A DNA stretch of 64,000 nucleotides from Marinobacterium rhizophilum (GCF_024397915.1 NZ_CP073347.1:2294001-2358000); one strand, 5' to 3'. Shown: positions 17,180 through 29,692, numbered from the stretch's first letter. Program-made: numbers and translations. Notes: generated by a model from the letters alone, not told the origin.

Positions 17180-20100
17180 CTACTCGGAGGACTGCGAACG
17201 CATGACCGATACCTCGGGATCATTCCAGTCGCCGGAGACCCGGTAGCGAATCGTGGTCACCTTTTCCAGCTTGTCGCCGATCAGCTTGTCGATCAGAAAC
17301 ACGGCACCGGCCACCTGGGGCGCCCCCAGCAACACCGCCGCCAGCGGAATATTGCTGGTCAGCGGCAACGTAACCTCCATGTCCTGCTCGACAGTTTCGG
17401 CCAGCAGGTCCAGCCTGCCGGTCATGGTCATGTCAGCCGAGGGCCCCTGCAGGCGCAGGGGTTCCAGGGTTCGGGCCTGACCGCGCTCAAAGCGGTAGCG
17501 CCCCGACAGGCTGTCATAGGCCAGCCCGCTTCTGAGCAGGTCGGAGAAATCCAGCTTGAAGCGTCGCGCCAGGCTGTTGAGGTTCAGAATACCGAAAATA
17601 CGCAGGATATTGCTCGCCCCGCCGCTTTCGATAATGCGCCCGTCCTCAAGCCTGAAGGCCAGCTCGCCCTGCGCCTGGGCCAGGGAAATATCCCAGGGAC
17701 GGCGCATCCAGCCCAGTTGCAGGTAAGCATCGGTACTATCGGATGTGAGCACACGGCCTCCGCCCCAGGCCTCCATCAGGGTGCCGATATCCCCGCCCTG
17801 CAGCTTGAGCGTCAGCTCCGTGCTGATCGCCGGCGATTCGCGCCAGCTGCCTTCACCCCGCACATCCAGGCCGCCAATATGGCCCTCTACCGCTTCGAAC
17901 GCCAGCCGCCCGGGCTGCGGACGCAGCGCGAACTGCCACTGCCCAAGGTTACGCGCCCCCAGGCTCAGGCTGCTGATACTGACATCCACGGCAGGCATGC
18001 CACTGAGGTCAATCGGCTCCGGCGTTGCCGCGCTATCCTCGCTCGAGGGCGACGCCGCCTCAGGCTCGGGCAGGTTGAGCGTCTTGACCTGCAAGCGGTA
18101 TGGCAGTCCCGGCTGCGCGGGCCAGCCCAAAGTCGCATCCAGCTCTGCGGTCTGCACAAACAGCTGCCAGGGCTCTGTCGCCAGGTGCACACTGGCCTGG
18201 GCAAACAGCATGCCGCGTACATCCAGCTGACCGACCTGCACATCCAGTGCCCGCAGCGCCAGGTCGCCCGTGGCGGTCGCCGCGGGGGCTGAGGCACCGG
18301 CAAGACTCGCCTGCCAGCCCTGCTGCTGCGCGAACGCCTCCAGCTCATCGGTACTGATCGCCTCGATGCGCCCATCCACCCAGAGCCCGCCGGCCGGTGG
18401 CAGGTCGGGGCGGGCACCACCGAAGGTAATGCGCCCGCGTCCCGCCAGCGGCGGCACCAGGTCGAAGACCCCGCGCAGGCGTTCATCGTAGTTCAGGCGC
18501 AGCGTCCCCTCGTTCAGGCCCACCACCACCGACAGCGACCGGGGTTCGGCGGCCGGCTTGCCCAGAAAACCCGGCCAGGGCACGGCGACACCGGCCAGAT
18601 CGCTGGTGATGACCAGCCGGTTGCAGTCCTGGGCACCGTTGCACAGATCCAGCCGGGCGTTGTAGGCCGCCTTGCCGCTGAGACCTTGCAGAATGTCCAG
18701 CTCGCTCCAGTCGGCCAGCTGCGCCATGGGTAACTCACCGGCAAGGCTGACACGGGTGCGCCAGGGAGTTGTACCCGGCGTGCTGATCTGGGCTCGCACC
18801 GGCTCGCCCTGCATGCGGCCATCCAGCCGTTCCGCGCGCAACCCCTTCGATGTGCTGTAATGCAGGTCGCCGTGCAGGTCGGAAAAGGCCAGGCGCAGGG
18901 ATTCGGATGCCAGGGTCCCGCTGGCCAGGCGTGTCGCCACGCCAACACGGGGCAGCGGCGTTGCGGCCAGCGGGATCTGCAGGCGCAGTGCGGTCTGGGC
19001 CGGACCCCTGAGTTCCCACTGCGCCAGCTCGTCCCCCACCAGGGGGCGCAACGGAGATTCCATCAGCAGACGGTGAATATCGGCGGCATCTCCGCTCAGT
19101 TGCCCGTCGATCTGCAGTGGTGCATCCGGCCCCGGCAAGTAAACCCTGGCATGCTCGACGTTCGACGCCATCAACCGGCCTTCTTCGACCTCCACCAGCA
19201 GCGCACGGTCACGCAGCATGACGAAAGCCCGGGCAGCCTCCACCGCCGGCCAGCCAGGCTGATAGGCCATGTCCGCCTGATCCACGTCGAAGAACATCTG
19301 CACCGTTGGCGCCACGCCATCTCCCAGCCGCCGCGTGCCACCGTGCAGCAGGAAGCCGCCCTGGCGCAGACGCCCACCCTGAATCGCACCGGCCAGCCAG
19401 TCGTACAGGCTGCGTCCCACCTCGTCCGGCGGCACGTAGTTGGCGGTTTGCAGGGCGTCACTGTCGGTCATGCCAATCATGAGCGTGAGCTCGGTCTGCT
19501 CTTCGTGCTGGTAGGGCAAGCGCATGCTGAAGCGCCCCGCCGCGGATACGGACGCATTGTTGAGATGCAGCAACTCGCTGCCGATCACGACGGCATCCGG
19601 CTCCAGCGACCAGCGCACGATGCCATCGGCCTGGTCGTAAGCCCAGCCACGGTCATAGAGGTCAGGAAAGAACAGCTCAAAATCAGTGGAGTCCAGGTGC
19701 AGGCGGCCACCGCGCAGATTCGCCTCCAGGCGCCCGCTGACGCCACTGACACGGGGCGCCCCCCAGGCGGCTTCGCTCGACAGCCGCGCCAGATCAGCCT
19801 GCAGTTCAAACCCGCTCCAGTCATCATTCTGCGGCCAGTCGGCGCGAAAGCGGGTCAGCAGGCCCGCGGGCGCCAGTGGCAGCAAGGCCGCCTTGAGCCC
19901 CTCGGGAACAAAGGGCTGACTTTGTACCCAGAGCCCCAGCGGAGCCAGCTCAAGGCCGGAACCGGCGATCTGCGCCGGTTTAAGCTGCCCGTCCTGCCAC
20001 AGTGCCTCCAGCAGCAACTGGGGCACGGCAAGGACGGCACCGGCACTGCTCAGTGCCAGCCGGTTGAGCTGCAACTGGTAGCGCTCGCCACTGCGCAGCA

Positions 20101-21007
20101 ACGCGAAATCGGTACGGGCATCGCTGATGTCGGGCACGCCGGGCGATGCAGCGGAGAATTCCGCCACATCAACAGAGCCCTGCAGACTGTCCAGCCGGCC
20201 GGCCGAAACGCGCCCCCAGAATTCGGTACTGGCGCGCAACCGCTCGACCTGGACCGGCAGCAGCTCCAGGTTCAACAGATCCGGGCCCAGCTCATCCAGT
20301 GACAGGTAGAAATCGTATCGGGCTTGCAGCAGGTCCTCGGCGGCACCGCGGGTTTCGATGGCAAAACGCACCCCACCCTTGTCGCCGGCCGCCGGTAATA
20401 CCAGGTCACCACTCAGCTGATGCTCGCTCGCACTGTTGTTCAACAGCAGCCGCGGCGCCCTGAGGACTCGCGGCGTCCCCGACTCGGGCAGGAGGGTTAA
20501 CTCGACATCGGAAATCGAGACCGCCGGCTGGATCATCGCCAGCGCCAGCATCCGGTTCCAGGCGTCCGCCTTGAGGCCGCTGCCGCCCTCGCCTGCGCCA
20601 GGGCGGTGCAACCAGCGCCCGTCCCGCTCGCGCCAGGTCAGCTGCAGACCACTTAGCTGCGCCTGGCGAAATACCGGCACAAGGTGAGTCAGGGAGGACA
20701 GCAGGTCGAGCTCAATACTGATGGAATCGACATAAGCGCGGACTTCGGGCCCGGCATCGGTGTCCGCAAACACACGCAGGCCGCGGATGGACAGCTGCGG
20801 CGAAGCACCATCCCACTGCCCCTGGATCGCGTCCATGTCCAGCGGTACGCCAAGCTGCTCGCTGAGCAGCCCGACCAGTTCCTCGCGATATTCGCTGACC
20901 GCAGGCAGAAACTGGCGCGTCAGCGTCACCAGCAGGGCGAGCAGCAACAGCAGACCGGCACTGAACCAGCCCAGCCCACCCAGCACCCGCCCCAGTCTGA
21001 TGTTCAC
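17180..21007 (-). CDS. yhdP: YhdP family AsmA-like protein
   Basis: A very large (1275 residues) inner-membrane-anchored protein with one N-terminal helix (about 11-30) and a long periplasmic beta-rich body. YhdP, TamB and YdbH of E. coli together move phospholipids to the outer membrane through bridge-like chains of repeating beta units. The C-terminal part contains the AsmA-like segment FGILNLNSLARRFKLDFSD. Translation starts at a GTG, and rng ends 12 bases upstream. Its length and place after rng identify it. Confidence 0.93.
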   Translation of the reverse strand: MNIRLGRVLGGLGWFSAGLLLLLALLVTLTRQFLPAVSEYREELVGLLSEQLGVPLDMDAIQGQWDGASPQLSIRGLRVFADTDAGPEVRAYVDSISIELDLLSSLTHLVPVFRQAQLSGLQLTWRERDGRWLHRPGAGEGGSGLKADAWNRMLALAMIQPAVSISDVELTLLPESGTPRVLRAPRLLLNNSASEHQLSGDLVLPAAGDKGGVRFAIETRGAAEDLLQARYDFYLSLDELGPDLLNLELLPVQVERLRASTEFWGRVSAGRLDSLQGSVDVAEFSAASPGVPDISDARTDFALLRSGERYQLQLNRLALSSAGAVLAVPQLLLEALWQDGQLKPAQIAGSGLELAPLGLWVQSQPFVPEGLKAALLPLAPAGLLTRFRADWPQNDDWSGFELQADLARLSSEAAWGAPRVSGVSGRLEANLRGGRLHLDSTDFELFFPDLYDRGWAYDQADGIVRWSLEPDAVVIGSELLHLNNASVSAAGRFSMRLPYQHEEQTELTLMIGMTDSDALQTANYVPPDEVGRSLYDWLAGAIQGGRLRQGGFLLHGGTRRLGDGVAPTVQMFFDVDQADMAYQPGWPAVEAARAFVMLRDRALLVEVEEGRLMASNVEHARVYLPGPDAPLQIDGQLSGDAADIHRLLMESPLRPLVGDELAQWELRGPAQTALRLQIPLAATPLPRVGVATRLASGTLASESLRLAFSDLHGDLHYSTSKGLRAERLDGRMQGEPVRAQISTPGTTPWRTRVSLAGELPMAQLADWSELDILQGLSGKAAYNARLDLCNGAQDCNRLVITSDLAGVAVPWPGFLGKPAAEPRSLSVVVGLNEGTLRLNYDERLRGVFDLVPPLAGRGRITFGGARPDLPPAGGLWVDGRIEAISTDELEAFAQQQGWQASLAGASAPAATATGDLALRALDVQVGQLDVRGMLFAQASVHLATEPWQLFVQTAELDATLGWPAQPGLPYRLQVKTLNLPEPEAASPSSEDSAATPEPIDLSGMPAVDVSISSLSLGARNLGQWQFALRPQPGRLAFEAVEGHIGGLDVRGEGSWRESPAISTELTLKLQGGDIGTLMEAWGGGRVLTSDSTDAYLQLGWMRRPWDISLAQAQGELAFRLEDGRIIESGGASNILRIFGILNLNSLARRFKLDFSDLLRSGLAYDSLSGRYRFERGQARTLEPLRLQGPSADMTMTGRLDLLAETVEQDMEVTLPLTSNIPLAAVLLGAPQVAGAVFLIDKLIGDKLEKVTTIRYRVSGDWNDPEVSVMRSQSSE

Positions 21008-21019
21008 GCCGCGCTCCGT

Positions 21020-22489
21020 TTAGCGCAGCACGACGTCGAACTGCTCGGGACTGTAGAGCGTTTCGACCTGAAAACGAATGGTTTTGCCGATAAAGGCTTC
21101 CAGTTCCGCCAGATGCTCGGATGCGTCATCCAGCAAATAGTCCACCACCGTCTGGGCGCCGAGCACCAGGTAGGAGTCGGTATCATAGGCACGGTGCTGG
21201 CGCAGTATTTCCCGGAATATTTCGTAGCAGACGGTTTCCGGCGTCTTGATGGTACCGCGCCCCTGGCACTGGGAACAGGCATCGCAGAGTACCTGCTCGA
21301 GGCTCTCGCGCGTGCGCTTGCGGGTCATTTCCACCAGGCCGAGCTCGGATACGCCCGTGACCTTGCACTTGGCGTGATCCTTTTCCAGCACCCGCTCCAG
21401 GGTACGCAACACCTGGCGCTGATGGTCGGAGTCCTCCATATCGATAAAATCGATAATAATGATGCCGCCCAGGTTGCGCAGGCGCAGCTGACGCCCGATC
21501 GCGGTGGCCGCCTCCAGGTTGGTCTTGAAGATGGTTTCTTCCAGGTTGCGGTGACCCACAAAGGCGCCGGTATTGATATCCACCGTGGTCATGGCTTCGG
21601 TCTGGTCGAATATCAGGTATCCGCCGGATTTCAGCTCGACCTTGCGTCCCAGGCCGCGCTTGATTTCTTCTTCCACGTTGAACAGATCAAAGATCGGTCG
21701 CTCGCCCGGGTAATACTCCAGCTTCTGCTGAATCTCCGGTACCAGCGCCTGCACAAACTCCTGTGCTTTCTGGTAGGTTTCACGGGAGTCGATGCGAATG
21801 CGCTCAACGCCGGCGTGGGCCATGTCGCGCAGGGCGCGCATGTTCAGGGGAAGGTCTTCATAGACGATTTCCGGCAGGCCGGCACCGTCAATCTTGCTCT
21901 GAATGGCGCGCCAGAGGCGGTACAGGAACAGCAGGTCGGCCCGCAATTCGGTTTCGTTGGCGCCTTCGGCCACGGTGCGCAAAATAAAGCCACCGCGACT
22001 TTCCTCGCCCGCCTCTTCGGCCAGCGACTCGATCAGGCTGCGCAGCCGGTCACGCTCTTCGCTGTCCTCAATCCGCTGCGACACGCCGATATGTTCGTTA
22101 CCCGGCATGTACACCAGGTAGCGGGACGGTATGGACAGGTGTGTAGTCAGGCGCGCGCCCTTGGTACCGATCGGGTCCTTGGTGACCTGCACCAGCAACC
22201 CCTGGCCTTCACGCAGAACCTGGGCGATGGAGGTATTGCTGCGTTCCTCCGCCGTGGCGGACTGCCCCAGCACTTCCTCGACATGAATAAAGGCCGCACG
22301 CTCCAGGCCGATATCGACAAAGGCCGCCTGCATGCCCGGCAGTACACGTACCACCTTGCCGTTATAGATATTGCCCACAAGACCGCGGCGCTTGGCACGC
22401 TCGATGTAGATTTCCTGGGGTACGCCGTTTTCGATCACCGCGACGCGGGTCTCCATTGGCGTAAAGTTGATCAGAATTTCTTCGCCCAT
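21020..22489 (-). CDS. rng: Ribonuclease G
   Basis: An endoribonuclease that matures the 5' end of 16S rRNA and degrades some mRNAs. The 489 residues contain the S1 domain (about 38-120), the DNase I-like catalytic core with VDINTGAFVGHRNLEET (catalytic Asp) and GGIIIIDFIDMEDSDH (second Asp), and the zinc-link Cys pair CDACSQCQGRG near residue 405. It lacks the long C-terminal scaffold of RNase E, which distinguishes RNase G. It is in the mre-maf-rng cluster as in many relatives. Confidence 0.97.
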   Translation of the reverse strand: MGEEILINFTPMETRVAVIENGVPQEIYIERAKRRGLVGNIYNGKVVRVLPGMQAAFVDIGLERAAFIHVEEVLGQSATAEERSNTSIAQVLREGQGLLVQVTKDPIGTKGARLTTHLSIPSRYLVYMPGNEHIGVSQRIEDSEERDRLRSLIESLAEEAGEESRGGFILRTVAEGANETELRADLLFLYRLWRAIQSKIDGAGLPEIVYEDLPLNMRALRDMAHAGVERIRIDSRETYQKAQEFVQALVPEIQQKLEYYPGERPIFDLFNVEEEIKRGLGRKVELKSGGYLIFDQTEAMTTVDINTGAFVGHRNLEETIFKTNLEAATAIGRQLRLRNLGGIIIIDFIDMEDSDHQRQVLRTLERVLEKDHAKCKVTGVSELGLVEMTRKRTRESLEQVLCDACSQCQGRGTIKTPETVCYEIFREILRQHRAYDTDSYLVLGAQTVVDYLLDDASEHLAELEAFIGKTIRFQVETLYSPEQFDVVLR

Positions 22490-22621
22490 CGGTTACCGCC
22501 TGCTCCTTCGACTCTCAGTTAAGCTGGCCGTCAAACCGATCTCCTGATCCGTTTCCTGCACGGCCGGGCCCAGTGACCCTTGTCGCGCACAGCCGCCAGC
22601 GACTGCACGAACCTGTGTATC

Positions 22622-23206
22622 CTAGTCAGCGCCGTACCACAGAGGTACGCCAAATTGCGCCAGCAACTGCGCCGTCTCGGCCAGGGGCAAACCCACCACC
22701 GAGGAATAGCTGCCACTGATCGCGGTAACAAAAACAGCGCCAAGCCCCTGGATGGCGTAGGCACCGGCCTTGTCCCGGGGCTCGCCACTGGCCCAGTAGC
22801 GCCGGCACTGCGCCTCGCTCAGTACGCGAAACTCCACCTCGGTGGTCACAACCCGCGTTTCGCTACGCTCTGCATCCACCAGCGCTACGCCGGTCAAGAC
22901 CTGGTGACGGCGACCCGACAGCAGCATCAGCATGCGCACCGCATCGGCTTCGTCCCGGGGCTTGCCAAGGATCTCGTCGTCACAGATCACCGCGGTATCG
23001 GAGCCCAGCGCCGGGCAACAGGCCCCGCCCTGTTCAAACCCGGCGCGGGCTTTTTCCAGCGCCAGGCGCCGCACGTAGCACTGCGGTGTCTCCCCCGCCC
23101 GATGCTGCTCGCTCAGACCCGGCGCGCAGACCTCAAAGGCCACACCAATCTGGGTCAGCAATTCTCGACGCCGCGGCGATGCGGAGGCCAGTATCAGGGT
23201 TGTCAT
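22622..23206 (-). CDS. maf: Maf-type nucleotide pyrophosphatase
   Basis: A 194-residue house-cleaning enzyme that hydrolyses dTTP, UTP or modified nucleotides to monophosphates. The N-terminal LILASASPRRRELL motif and the GSDTAV and GDKAGAYAIQG-like (RDKAGAYAIQGLG) motifs are clear. The latter fits the YhdE type, which prefers dTTP and UTP. It lies between mreD and rng. About 130 bases separate it from rng, with no gene visible there. Confidence 0.94.
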   Translation of the reverse strand: MTTLILASASPRRRELLTQIGVAFEVCAPGLSEQHRAGETPQCYVRRLALEKARAGFEQGGACCPALGSDTAVICDDEILGKPRDEADAVRMLMLLSGRRHQVLTGVALVDAERSETRVVTTEVEFRVLSEAQCRRYWASGEPRDKAGAYAIQGLGAVFVTAISGSYSSVVGLPLAETAQLLAQFGVPLWYGAD

Positions 23207-23262
23207 TGTCAGCGTGAATTCCTTTGATTGGCGACGGGCCCTTGCCGCCCGGCGGCCTGCAA

Positions 23263-23751
23263 TCAGGTTACCCGGAAGGTACGCCGAATGCTACGCAACA
23301 GGACAAAGACGCAGGGCCAGAGCAGCGCACTCACCAGGGACGGCAGCATAAACATCAGGCTGTCACGGGTATTGCCGGCAATGGACTGCATCCAGTGAAA
23401 GGTCAGCTGGTTGATGCCCACAAGCACCATCACCATCGTCGCCTGTTTCCACAGGGGAAACATGCGCAGGCGCTGGTGAATCAGCAGGGTCAGGAAGGCA
23501 ATCAGGGTCAGGGCCAGGGCATTGAGCCCCAGGGCACTGCCCTTGAGCAGGTCCAGGGTCAGGCCCAGCATCCAGGCGGTGCCGATACTGACCCGGTGCG
23601 GCAGCGCCAGCACCCAGTAGATCAGTATCATGGGTACCCACTCCGGACGCACCCATTCAAACTGCACCGGCAGCGGCAGCTGGCTCAGCGTCAGGCCCAC
23701 CAGGAAGGTTCCGATAATGATCAGAAACCCGCCCGGACGCACCTCACTCAT
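23263..23751 (-). CDS. mreD: Rod shape-determining protein MreD
   Basis: An integral membrane component of the elongasome. The chosen ATG (MSEVRPGGFLII) gives 162 residues, equal to E. coli MreD, and is preceded by GAGGT; a TTG two codons upstream is the alternative. Five or so hydrophobic helices are seen, with LDLLKGSALGLNALALTLIA typical of the family. The start overlaps the mreC stop region by 8 bases, implying coupled translation. Confidence 0.93.
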   Translation of the reverse strand: MSEVRPGGFLIIIGTFLVGLTLSQLPLPVQFEWVRPEWVPMILIYWVLALPHRVSIGTAWMLGLTLDLLKGSALGLNALALTLIAFLTLLIHQRLRMFPLWKQATMVMVLVGINQLTFHWMQSIAGNTRDSLMFMLPSLVSALLWPCVFVLLRSIRRTFRVT

Positions 23752-24601
23752 CGACAACCTCAGGCGTCGGCGCGACCGGCAGCTCCCTGGGGCCGCGTAC
23801 CAGCAACAGATGCCGGCTCTTGTCCAGGCGCGCCGTGGGCTTGGCGGTGACCAGGGAGAACGGCCGGCCCGGATCGCGAATCACGCCGGTAACCACCGCA
23901 ACCGGATAGCCCCTGGGGAAACGCGCACCAAGACCGGAGCTGATCAGCAGATCGCCTTCGCGTACATCGGCGGTATCGGGCACATGCTCGAGCTCGATTT
24001 CATCGTACACGCCCTTGCCCAGCGCAATGGCACGCAGGCCGTTACGGTTGATTTCCACCGGAATGGCATGGCGCGCATCGGTAATCATCATGACGCGGCT
24101 GGTGTAGTGACTGGCTTCGACCACCTGACCGATCACGCCGCCGGCATCCAGCACCGCCTGGCCGATATAGGCCTGGTCCTCGGCACCGCGATTGACGATC
24201 ACCTGATGCAGGAAGGGGTCGGGATTGACGCCGATCAGCTCGGCCAGCATGACCTCGTCCTTTACCCGCGCCTTGCCATCGAGCAGTTCGCGCAGGCGCA
24301 GGTTTTCTGCTGTCAGGGCGGAAACCTGCTGCACCTTGCGTTCCAGCAACAGCGCCTCTGACTTGAGGCGCTCGTTCTCTTTCAGCAGGGTCGTGCGATC
24401 CACCAGCACGCCGGACAGGTCATCCGCAACCCGTCCGGGCACGTCGACCATCCATTGCAGCGGTGTTATCAGCAGCGAGAGGTAAGCGCGCGTATCACGC
24501 ATCCGGGACCAGTTGAGGTCGGCGATGATCAGCAGGAGCGCCATCAGCACCAGCACAACGAAGAGGGCACGGGGCGAACCGCCCCTGAAAATCAGCTTAA
24601 T
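23744..24601 (-). CDS. mreC: Rod shape-determining protein MreC, apparent ATT start
   Basis: MreC is a bitopic inner-membrane protein that links MreB filaments to the periplasmic peptidoglycan synthases. One helix (about residues 13-30), a coiled coil (about 65-105) and two beta-barrel domains are seen; the motif VIVNRGAEDQAYIGQAV is typical. No ATG is available at the expected place. The frame continues upstream of an internal GTG (24556) through KLIFRGGSPRALFV, which matches the usual MreC N-terminus, to an ATT at 24599-24601. GAGGTG lies 4 bases before that ATT, whereas the GTG has no ribosome site. I therefore place the start at ATT (285 residues); the GTG start would give 270. Confidence 0.85.
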   Translation of the reverse strand: MKLIFRGGSPRALFVVLVLMALLLIIADLNWSRMRDTRAYLSLLITPLQWMVDVPGRVADDLSGVLVDRTTLLKENERLKSEALLLERKVQQVSALTAENLRLRELLDGKARVKDEVMLAELIGVNPDPFLHQVIVNRGAEDQAYIGQAVLDAGGVIGQVVEASHYTSRVMMITDARHAIPVEINRNGLRAIALGKGVYDEIELEHVPDTADVREGDLLISSGLGARFPRGYPVAVVTGVIRDPGRPFSLVTAKPTARLDKSRHLLLVRGPRELPVAPTPEVVDE

Positions 24602-24633
24602 GGGACACCTCGCAGCGGCCGCCGCTGTGTCCC
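24602..24633 (-). promoter_or_regulatory. Hairpin covering the mreC ribosome-binding site
   Basis: On the mreB-mreC transcript, GGGACAC pairs with GTGTCCC, and AGCG pairs with CGCT inside. The GAG of the Shine-Dalgarno sequence lies in an asymmetric bulge, and the ATT start follows immediately. It could limit MreC synthesis relative to MreB or act as a weak intercistronic terminator; no T run is present, so control of translation is more likely. Confidence 0.6.
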
Positions 24634-24669
24634 GATCGGGTTGAAAAGGCTGGAAAGACCATCAAACCA

Positions 24670-25707
24670 CTATTCGTAGGAGAGTAACTCAAAGGCACGA
24701 TTGTCGAGCATTTCCAGCGCCTTGCCACCACCACGGGCGACACAGGTCAGCGGATCCTCGGCAACGATCACCGGTAGGCCCGACTCTTCGCTGATCAGCC
24801 GGTCGATATTGCGCAGCAGGGCGCCACCGCCGGTGATGACGATACCGAACTCGGCAATGTCCGCTGCCAGTTCCGGCGGGCACTGCTCCAGCGCGCTTTT
24901 CACCGCCTGTACGATGGCCGCGAGCGGCTCCTGCAGCGCTTCCAGCACTTCGTTGCTGTTCAGCGTGAAGCGACGCGGGATACCCTCGGCCAGGTTGCGG
25001 CCGCGAATATCGATTTCGAGCACTTCAGAGGTCGGGTACGCGGTACCCACTTCCTGCTTGATGCGCTCGGCCGTGGCATCACCGATCAGGGAGCCGTAGT
25101 TGCGACGCACATAGGTAACAATGGCTTCATCGAAACGGTCACCGCCGACCCGCACAGACTCGGCGTAGACGATACCGTTGAGTGAAATGACTGCGATTTC
25201 GGTAGTGCCCCCCCCGATATCCACCACCATGGAGCCACGGGCTTCATCCACCGGCAGGCCGGCACCGATCGCGGCGGCCATGGGTTCCTCGATCAGGTAG
25301 ACCTCGCGGGCACCGGCGCCGAGCGCCGATTCCTTGATGGCACGTCGCTCAACCTGGGTCGACTTGCAGGGTACGCATACAAGCACACGGGGGCTTGGCG
25401 TCAGGAAGTTGCCTTCATGCACCTTGGCAATGAAGTACTGCAGCATTTTTTCGGTGACATGGAAGTCGGCAATAACACCGTCTTTCATCGGGCGGATGGC
25501 GGTGATGTTACCCGGTGTCTTCCCGAGCATGCGCTTGGCATCCATCCCCACTGCAGCCACTGACTTGTGGTTGCCGTTATGACGAATGGCAACCACAGAA
25601 GGTTCGTTCAGCACTATATCTTTGTCACGAACATAAATAAGCGTGTTCGCCGTGCCCAGGTCTATGGACAGATCGCTGGAAAAAAGACCTCGGATTTTCT
25701 TGAACAT
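24670..25707 (-). CDS. mreB: Rod shape-determining protein MreB
   Basis: The bacterial actin homologue that organises lateral cell-wall synthesis. The 345 residues include the amphipathic N-terminus MFKKIRGLFSSDLS, phosphate 1 DLGTANTLIY, phosphate 2 VVDIGGGTTEIAVISL and the adenosine motif GIVITGGGALL. The gene heads the mreBCD-maf-rng-yhdP unit, with a promoter candidate about 55 bases upstream. Confidence 0.98.
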   Translation of the reverse strand: MFKKIRGLFSSDLSIDLGTANTLIYVRDKDIVLNEPSVVAIRHNGNHKSVAAVGMDAKRMLGKTPGNITAIRPMKDGVIADFHVTEKMLQYFIAKVHEGNFLTPSPRVLVCVPCKSTQVERRAIKESALGAGAREVYLIEEPMAAAIGAGLPVDEARGSMVVDIGGGTTEIAVISLNGIVYAESVRVGGDRFDEAIVTYVRRNYGSLIGDATAERIKQEVGTAYPTSEVLEIDIRGRNLAEGIPRRFTLNSNEVLEALQEPLAAIVQAVKSALEQCPPELAADIAEFGIVITGGGALLRNIDRLISEESGLPVIVAEDPLTCVARGGGKALEMLDNRAFELLSYE

Positions 25708-25762
25708 GGGGATGGGGTACCTAAACAGATGCCGCGCGACGCGCTGATTCTGAAAACACGTA

Positions 25763-25791
25763 ACTCTAGCAATGGCAGGGATTTAGAGCAA
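25763..25791 (-). promoter_or_regulatory. Candidate mreB promoter
   Basis: On the minus strand TTGCTC and TAGAGT are separated by 17 bases, and TGC before the -10 makes an extended -10. It lies in the 163-base divergent gap between mreB and gatC. Confidence 0.55.
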
Positions 25792-25870
25792 GGAACAAAT
25801 ATGTTAACTTAGCCGTCTTCCCAAGCACCGCAGAGTGCCGAAAACCTTAAAAATCATTGAGAATTGCAAC

Positions 25871-26158
25871 ATGGCTCTAGAGCGTTCCGACGTGGAAAAA
25901 ATTGCCCACCTGGCGCGGCTGCAAATCCGTGAAGAAGAAGTCCCGGGCTACACCCAGACGCTGTCCGATATCCTGGCGCTGGTTGACCAGTTGCAGGCGA
26001 CCGACACCACCGATGTTGAGCCCATGGCCCACCCTCTGGATGCCGTGCAACGCCTGCGCGCCGACATTGTCAGCGAAGACAACCTGCGCGAGCAGCTGCA
26101 AAGCGTTGCACCCGCGGTGGAGAACGGCCTGTTCCTGGTTCCCAGGGTTATCGAGTAA
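25871..26158 (+). CDS. gatC: Asp/Glu-tRNA amidotransferase subunit C
   Basis: GatC stabilises the GatAB amidotransferase that converts Glu-tRNA(Gln) or Asp-tRNA(Asn) to the amide form. The start MALERSDVEKIAHLARL gives 95 residues, the usual size. Typical elements are MAHPLDAVQRLRADIV and the C-terminal NGLFLVPRVIE. It heads gatC-gatA-gatB, in divergent orientation to mreB. Confidence 0.96.
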   Translation: MALERSDVEKIAHLARLQIREEEVPGYTQTLSDILALVDQLQATDTTDVEPMAHPLDAVQRLRADIVSEDNLREQLQSVAPAVENGLFLVPRVIE

Positions 26159-26197
26159 GTACCGCCACGTTCCGAATTTGTGAAGGATACCCACCCC

Positions 26198-27655
<1,458 letters not shown>

Positions 27656-27661
27656 GGCACG

Positions 27662-29116
<1,455 letters not shown>

Positions 29117-29161
29117 GGCGCCAGGCCCGGGCAATGCCCGGGTCGTCGCCCGACGATCTCA

Positions 29162-29692
29162 ATGAGCAGTATTCAAAGCTTTAACGCCGTATCGCACCCC
29201 GACGCCCGGATACTGATTCTCGGATCGGTACCGGGCGTCGCCTCGCTGGTGCAGCAACAGTACTACGCCCACCCCCGCAACGCTTTCTGGCCCATCATGG
29301 CGCAGCTTCTGGGCTTTGCCACGGACCTGCCCTACAGACTGCGACTGCAGCAACTGCAAAAAAACCAGATCGCGCTCTGGGATGTGGTACACCGCTGCCA
29401 GCGCCCGGGAAGCCTGGATCAGAATATTGCCAGGGAGTCGGTTGAGGCGAACGACTTTGCGACCTTCTTCGTGCAGCATCCGCAGCTGCGGGGAGTCTGT
29501 TTCAATGGCGGGGCCGCCGAGACGCTGTTCAAACGCCATGTCATTCGTGCAGGCCTTGAGCTGCCGGCCGGGCTCAGCCTCGTGCGGCTGCCCTCAACCA
29601 GCCCGGCAAATGCGGGACTGCGGCTGGAGCAGAAACTGGAGCAGTGGCGCCGGGCAATCAGCGCCCCCTGCTCGACGAGCGGCGCTCGATAA
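29162..29692 (+). CDS. DNA-deoxyinosine glycosylase (UDG superfamily)
   Basis: A 176-residue member of the uracil-DNA glycosylase superfamily, family 6 type, which removes hypoxanthine from DNA. The sequence shows ILGSVPGVASLVQQQYYAHP followed by NAFWPIM, an active-site region with Asn at the catalytic position, and the C-terminal loop LPSTSPAN that contacts the minor groove. The UDG His motif is replaced by Ser-rich STSPAN, in agreement with the family. It stands alone after gatB and converges on phnA with only 3 bases between their stops. Confidence 0.85.
   Translation: MSSIQSFNAVSHPDARILILGSVPGVASLVQQQYYAHPRNAFWPIMAQLLGFATDLPYRLRLQQLQKNQIALWDVVHRCQRPGSLDQNIARESVEANDFATFFVQHPQLRGVCFNGGAAETLFKRHVIRAGLELPAGLSLVRLPSTSPANAGLRLEQKLEQWRRAISAPCSTSGAR

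Noticed and set aside
18860..20302. 480-residue open frame on the plus strand inside yhdP
   Set aside because: It is antisense to a well-supported gene in GC-rich sequence; composition is Gln/Arg/His-rich with no family resemblance.
20684..22522. 612-residue open frame on the plus strand opposite rng and yhdP
   Set aside because: Antisense shadow of rng, which has clear catalytic motifs; the frame spans two real genes.
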